From assembly GCA_003222835.1 (NCBI GenBank), contig QHXE01000268.1, positions 1 through 7,944 of the forward strand: DNA of 7,944 bases, read 5' to 3'. Each line of letters opens with the position of its first letter. Within the stretch, counting starts at the first letter, position 1. Both the position numbers and the translations under genes were made by a program. Shown piece by piece: positions 5,660 to 7,944 of this stretch. The notes beneath the pieces were generated by a model. That model saw nothing but the letters and a program-made list of their open reading frames with translations. It was not told where the DNA came from and made no database searches. The stretch comes from Acidobacteriota bacterium (GTDB taxonomy: Bacteria; Acidobacteriota; Blastocatellia; Pyrinomonadales; Pyrinomonadaceae).

Positions 5660-5674
5660 GCGCTGCTTCAGCGC
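5660..5674. repeat. Hairpin GCGCTG-CTT-CAGCGC containing CTTCAG
   Basis: Six-base arms around CTT, with CTTCAG at 5666-5671. Part of the repeat-filled spacer between YceI and the amylase. Confidence 0.65.
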
Positions 5675-5733
5675 GTCACCCTGGCCTCGCCTCCCATGGT
5701 TCTTGAAAGCCCGCGCAGGAGCCGACAAGTAAC

Positions 5734-5750
5734 GCAAGCTGTCAGCTTGC
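5734..5750. repeat. Perfect palindrome GCAAGCTG-T-CAGCTTGC
   Basis: Eight-base arms around a single T, inside TAACGCAAGC...GCTTGCTG. It shares the GCAAGC/GCTTGC arm hexamers with 3558-3577. It lies 34 bases from the amylase stop in the convergent spacer. Confidence 0.8.
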
Positions 5751-5784
5751 TGATTTCCGTCTCCGTCAAAACGTCTAAGCTTCC

Positions 5785-7926
5785 CTAGTATTGCCAATTT
5801 ACATTCACGTATCCAGTGCCGCTAGTTGGCACCGTGTACTGATGATTGTTGCCTGCCTCCCAGGTTACTGCGCCGTTAGCGGCAATCTTTATGAACTTGA
5901 ACTGGATAGTTTGCCCGGCCGGCACGCTCGCGTTCAGGAACCAGTTCGGATAGTTGGGTGGGAGCATTGGGCCGACAGCGCCGTCCCAGGTCGTGCTCCA
6001 ATTGCCCAGTTCAATTGTGTTACCGGTGAGAAAAATATAGTCACCAGTCTGCGTCGGCGTCGCGTTGTAAACTGTAAAGGTGACCGGAATCAGTTTCGCG
6101 GTCAGCACGGTGTACTGAATAACGTTCGAAACCTGACTCGACGAATTGGTTACGGTGACATTGTAGACGCCGTTGGTCAGCGACGGTGTGTTGCACACGA
6201 TCTGAGTAGGCGTCCATGAGTTGATGGTGGCGGTGGTCGTGCCGAACTTCACACTTCCCGCACTCGAGCCAAAGTTGCGGCCGGCGATAGTAACCTTCAC
6301 GCCGGCCTGGCCAGAGGTTGGACCAATCGAGCCTACCTCGGGTAGTGCTGAGCCTTCGGTGAATTGCCAAACGGAAACAGTGTGGGCCGGCAGCGAAAAA
6401 TTAGTCACCGGATTATTTCCACCCGATCCGGAACTGACAGTGATCGAAAGACCACCGACCAAACCGTTGAGATAATCGGAATAGGTGCCGGCGGGAAGCG
6501 CCGTGTTGAGCCCGCTGATCAAATATGACGAGCTGTCGTTCTTGTTGATAGCGACCAAGGCGACGCTGCCAAAGAACTTTCGTTCATAGATGTAAACGTC
6601 ACTATTGATCCACCGTTGCCCCATCGAACCGTAAGGAACTGCCGGGTTGCTGTGCCGCAGCGACGAAAGGTTACCAATCAGTTTGTAAGCGGTCGTAGTC
6701 GTACCGAAACCCGGCATCATCGGACGATTGTACGGGTCGGTGCCGCCGTTGGTGTCATTGTGCAGGTACTGCTCAGTGCCGTAATAGATGCAGGGAATGC
6801 CACGACTAGTGAGAGTGAACGCCAGCGCTTCGTGCAGGCGATTGTTGTTGTTGTTGATGGTCAGGAAACGCGCCATGTCGTGATTGTCGATAAACGTCAC
6901 CAGGTCTTCCTTCCAAGTGAAGTTTGTGGCTTCCTGCGAGATCACGCTGTCAATTTCCGAAAACCCATTATTGGTCGAACCAAAGACGTCGCGAATCGCA
7001 GTATTGAGTGGGAAGTCGAGCAGGGAGATGCCGCTCTTGTTCGCGAACTTGTAAGAGTCGTGATAGAGCGGGTCGGAAGTATTGCCTTGATACCATTCGC
7101 CGAAGAGAAAACTATCGCCGTAGGTGTAGATCGAGTTGGCAAAGCTGTATTCCCAGCCCCAGGTTGCGTGTTTGACCGCGTCGATGCGGAAGCCATCGAC
7201 GCCATGCTGCTGAAACTGTTGCACGGCGGCCTTGAGATAGCCGTCGATCGTTGCGTTCTCCTGGTTGAGATCGGCGAGATCGAAAAGCGCGTAGTACTGC
7301 AACTGATAACGGTCGTTAAAATCCGAGATGTTTCCGTTGTGGTGATAGTAACCGTTCGTGTCGTTGGTGTAATTGCCCAGGAAGCTTCCGTTGTCGTACA
7401 GCGCGCCATACTCGCCGGCGTTGTCCTGGGTCGAATGGTTAGGGGCAAAGTCGACGATGACTTTGATCCCGTTCTGATGGGCCGCCGTGACCAGATTATC
7501 GAAATCCGTCCAGGTGTTGCTCGTGTCACCGAAGTGTTCTTCGACGCGCTTGAAGTCGCGGCCCTGGTAGCCGTGATACGAAGCGGTCGGATTGCCCTGG
7601 CCATCGGGAATGTTCGTGTTGAGATTATCAACCGGCGGCGAGATCCAGATCGCGGTCACGCCCAGGCCGGCCAGATAAGAGACCTTCTGCTGGATCCCGG
7701 CGAGGTCGCCACCCCAGTAGAGGCGCCAATTCGTTTTCGTCGCATCGTAAAGACCAGAGCTTTGCGATGGGTTGTTGTTCGCGGTGCTACCGTCAAAGAA
7801 GCGGTCGGTCATAATCTGATAGATGACTTCGCGTTTGAAGTCGGCAGCGCGAGCGTTGCTGAAAAGAGAGAACGTAATGAAAAGGAAGATCGAGAGTACC
7901 GAGAGATAACTGATAAGTCTTCGCAT
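5785..7926 (-). CDS. Secreted GH13 cyclodextrin glucanotransferase/maltogenic-amylase-type enzyme
   Basis: A 713-residue precursor with the classical CGTase length and A-B-C-D-E layout. A signal peptide (1-27, cut after ARA) precedes the GH13 barrel. Conserved regions are DFAPNHS (159-165), GFRIDAVKH (245-253; nucleophile Asp249), FGEW (275-278; acid/base Glu277) and FIDNHD (345-350; Asp350). Domain C ends near residue 524. An IPT/TIG domain (about 527-607) and a CBM20 starch-binding domain (about 611-713, with Trp643, Trp662, Trp689) follow. The active-site loop DFNDRYQLQYYALF (202-215) has the same length as in Bacillus CGTases, with Phe203 and Phe215 at the positions of CGTase Phe183 and Tyr/Phe195. 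The barrel's second half and domain C (LDFPLNTAIRDVFG, NSDVYIYERKFF) are closer to Geobacillus maltogenic amylase. It should act outside the cell on starch-type alpha-1,4-glucans; cyclisation versus hydrolysis is undecided. Start 7924-7926 has a strong GGAGG. Confidence 0.93.
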   Translation of the reverse strand: MRRLISYLSVLSIFLFITFSLFSNARAADFKREVIYQIMTDRFFDGSTANNNPSQSSGLYDATKTNWRLYWGGDLAGIQQKVSYLAGLGVTAIWISPPVDNLNTNIPDGQGNPTASYHGYQGRDFKRVEEHFGDTSNTWTDFDNLVTAAHQNGIKVIVDFAPNHSTQDNAGEYGALYDNGSFLGNYTNDTNGYYHHNGNISDFNDRYQLQYYALFDLADLNQENATIDGYLKAAVQQFQQHGVDGFRIDAVKHATWGWEYSFANSIYTYGDSFLFGEWYQGNTSDPLYHDSYKFANKSGISLLDFPLNTAIRDVFGSTNNGFSEIDSVISQEATNFTWKEDLVTFIDNHDMARFLTINNNNNRLHEALAFTLTSRGIPCIYYGTEQYLHNDTNGGTDPYNRPMMPGFGTTTTAYKLIGNLSSLRHSNPAVPYGSMGQRWINSDVYIYERKFFGSVALVAINKNDSSSYLISGLNTALPAGTYSDYLNGLVGGLSITVSSGSGGNNPVTNFSLPAHTVSVWQFTEGSALPEVGSIGPTSGQAGVKVTIAGRNFGSSAGSVKFGTTTATINSWTPTQIVCNTPSLTNGVYNVTVTNSSSQVSNVIQYTVLTAKLIPVTFTVYNATPTQTGDYIFLTGNTIELGNWSTTWDGAVGPMLPPNYPNWFLNASVPAGQTIQFKFIKIAANGAVTWEAGNNHQYTVPTSGTGYVNVNWQY

Positions 7927-7930
7927 GACA

Positions 7931-7936
7931 ACCTCC
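7931..7936 (-). promoter_or_regulatory. Shine-Dalgarno GGAGGT for the amylase gene
   Basis: On the minus strand GGAGGT lies four bases before ATG 7926-7924, near-ideal spacing. It confirms the start and suggests efficient translation. The promoter lies beyond the right edge. Confidence 0.85.
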
Positions 7937-7944
7937 GGAAAAAA

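Noticed and set aside
6842..6856. Five TTG triplets in the amylase gene
   Set aside because: A short microsatellite-like run coding consecutive Asn residues; ordinary low complexity in a loop with no further signal.
6942..7631. Minus-strand Thr/Ser/Arg-rich frame of 229 codons
   Set aside because: It is an alternative frame inside the amylase gene, whose catalytic regions lie in the other frame.

Overview
The window is ordinary bacterial chromosome of moderate-to-high GC. It carries six protein genes, one of them cut by the left edge and one frameshifted. Gene content (several exported proteins, a flavin amine oxidase, YceI, a CGTase-like amylase) and many short palindromic repeats with CTTCAG-type centres suggest an Acidobacteriota lineage such as Blastocatellia/Pyrinomonadales. 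That assignment is from memory of such genomes and is an inference. No rRNA, tRNA, CRISPR array, integrase or transposase was seen, and no gene-free stretch exceeds 300 bases.

Layout: (1) 3-485 (+) is the C-terminal anticodon-binding end of glutamyl-tRNA synthetase. A secreted NTF2/SnoaL-like protein (519-1169, +) follows closely. (2) A convergent NAD-dependent epimerase (1219-2430, -) faces it. The epimerase is divergent from a flavin amine oxidase (2555-4013, +), and a 124-bp spacer between them holds two direct repeats 22 bp apart. The amine oxidase is broken by a frameshift near 2945-2953. (3) A secreted Asn-Tyr-Gly repeat protein (4204-4833, +) ends in a clear intrinsic terminator. (4) A spacer made of repeats (4895-5065) leads into a YceI-family protein (5066-5620, +). 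(5) A palindrome-rich spacer (5621-5784) separates YceI from a convergent secreted GH13 enzyme of the cyclodextrin glucanotransferase/maltogenic amylase type (5785-7926, -).

The genes do not form one pathway. The most interesting signal is the set of short palindromic repeats. They fill spacers and also sit in frame inside two unrelated protein genes: two sites in the epimerase and one composite site in the amine oxidase. There they appear to add about 13, 39 and 43 residues without breaking the reading frame. Some share a CTTCAG centre while their arms differ yet still pair. This resembles the known Rickettsia palindromic elements and may be an analogous, independently evolved gene-invading repeat system.
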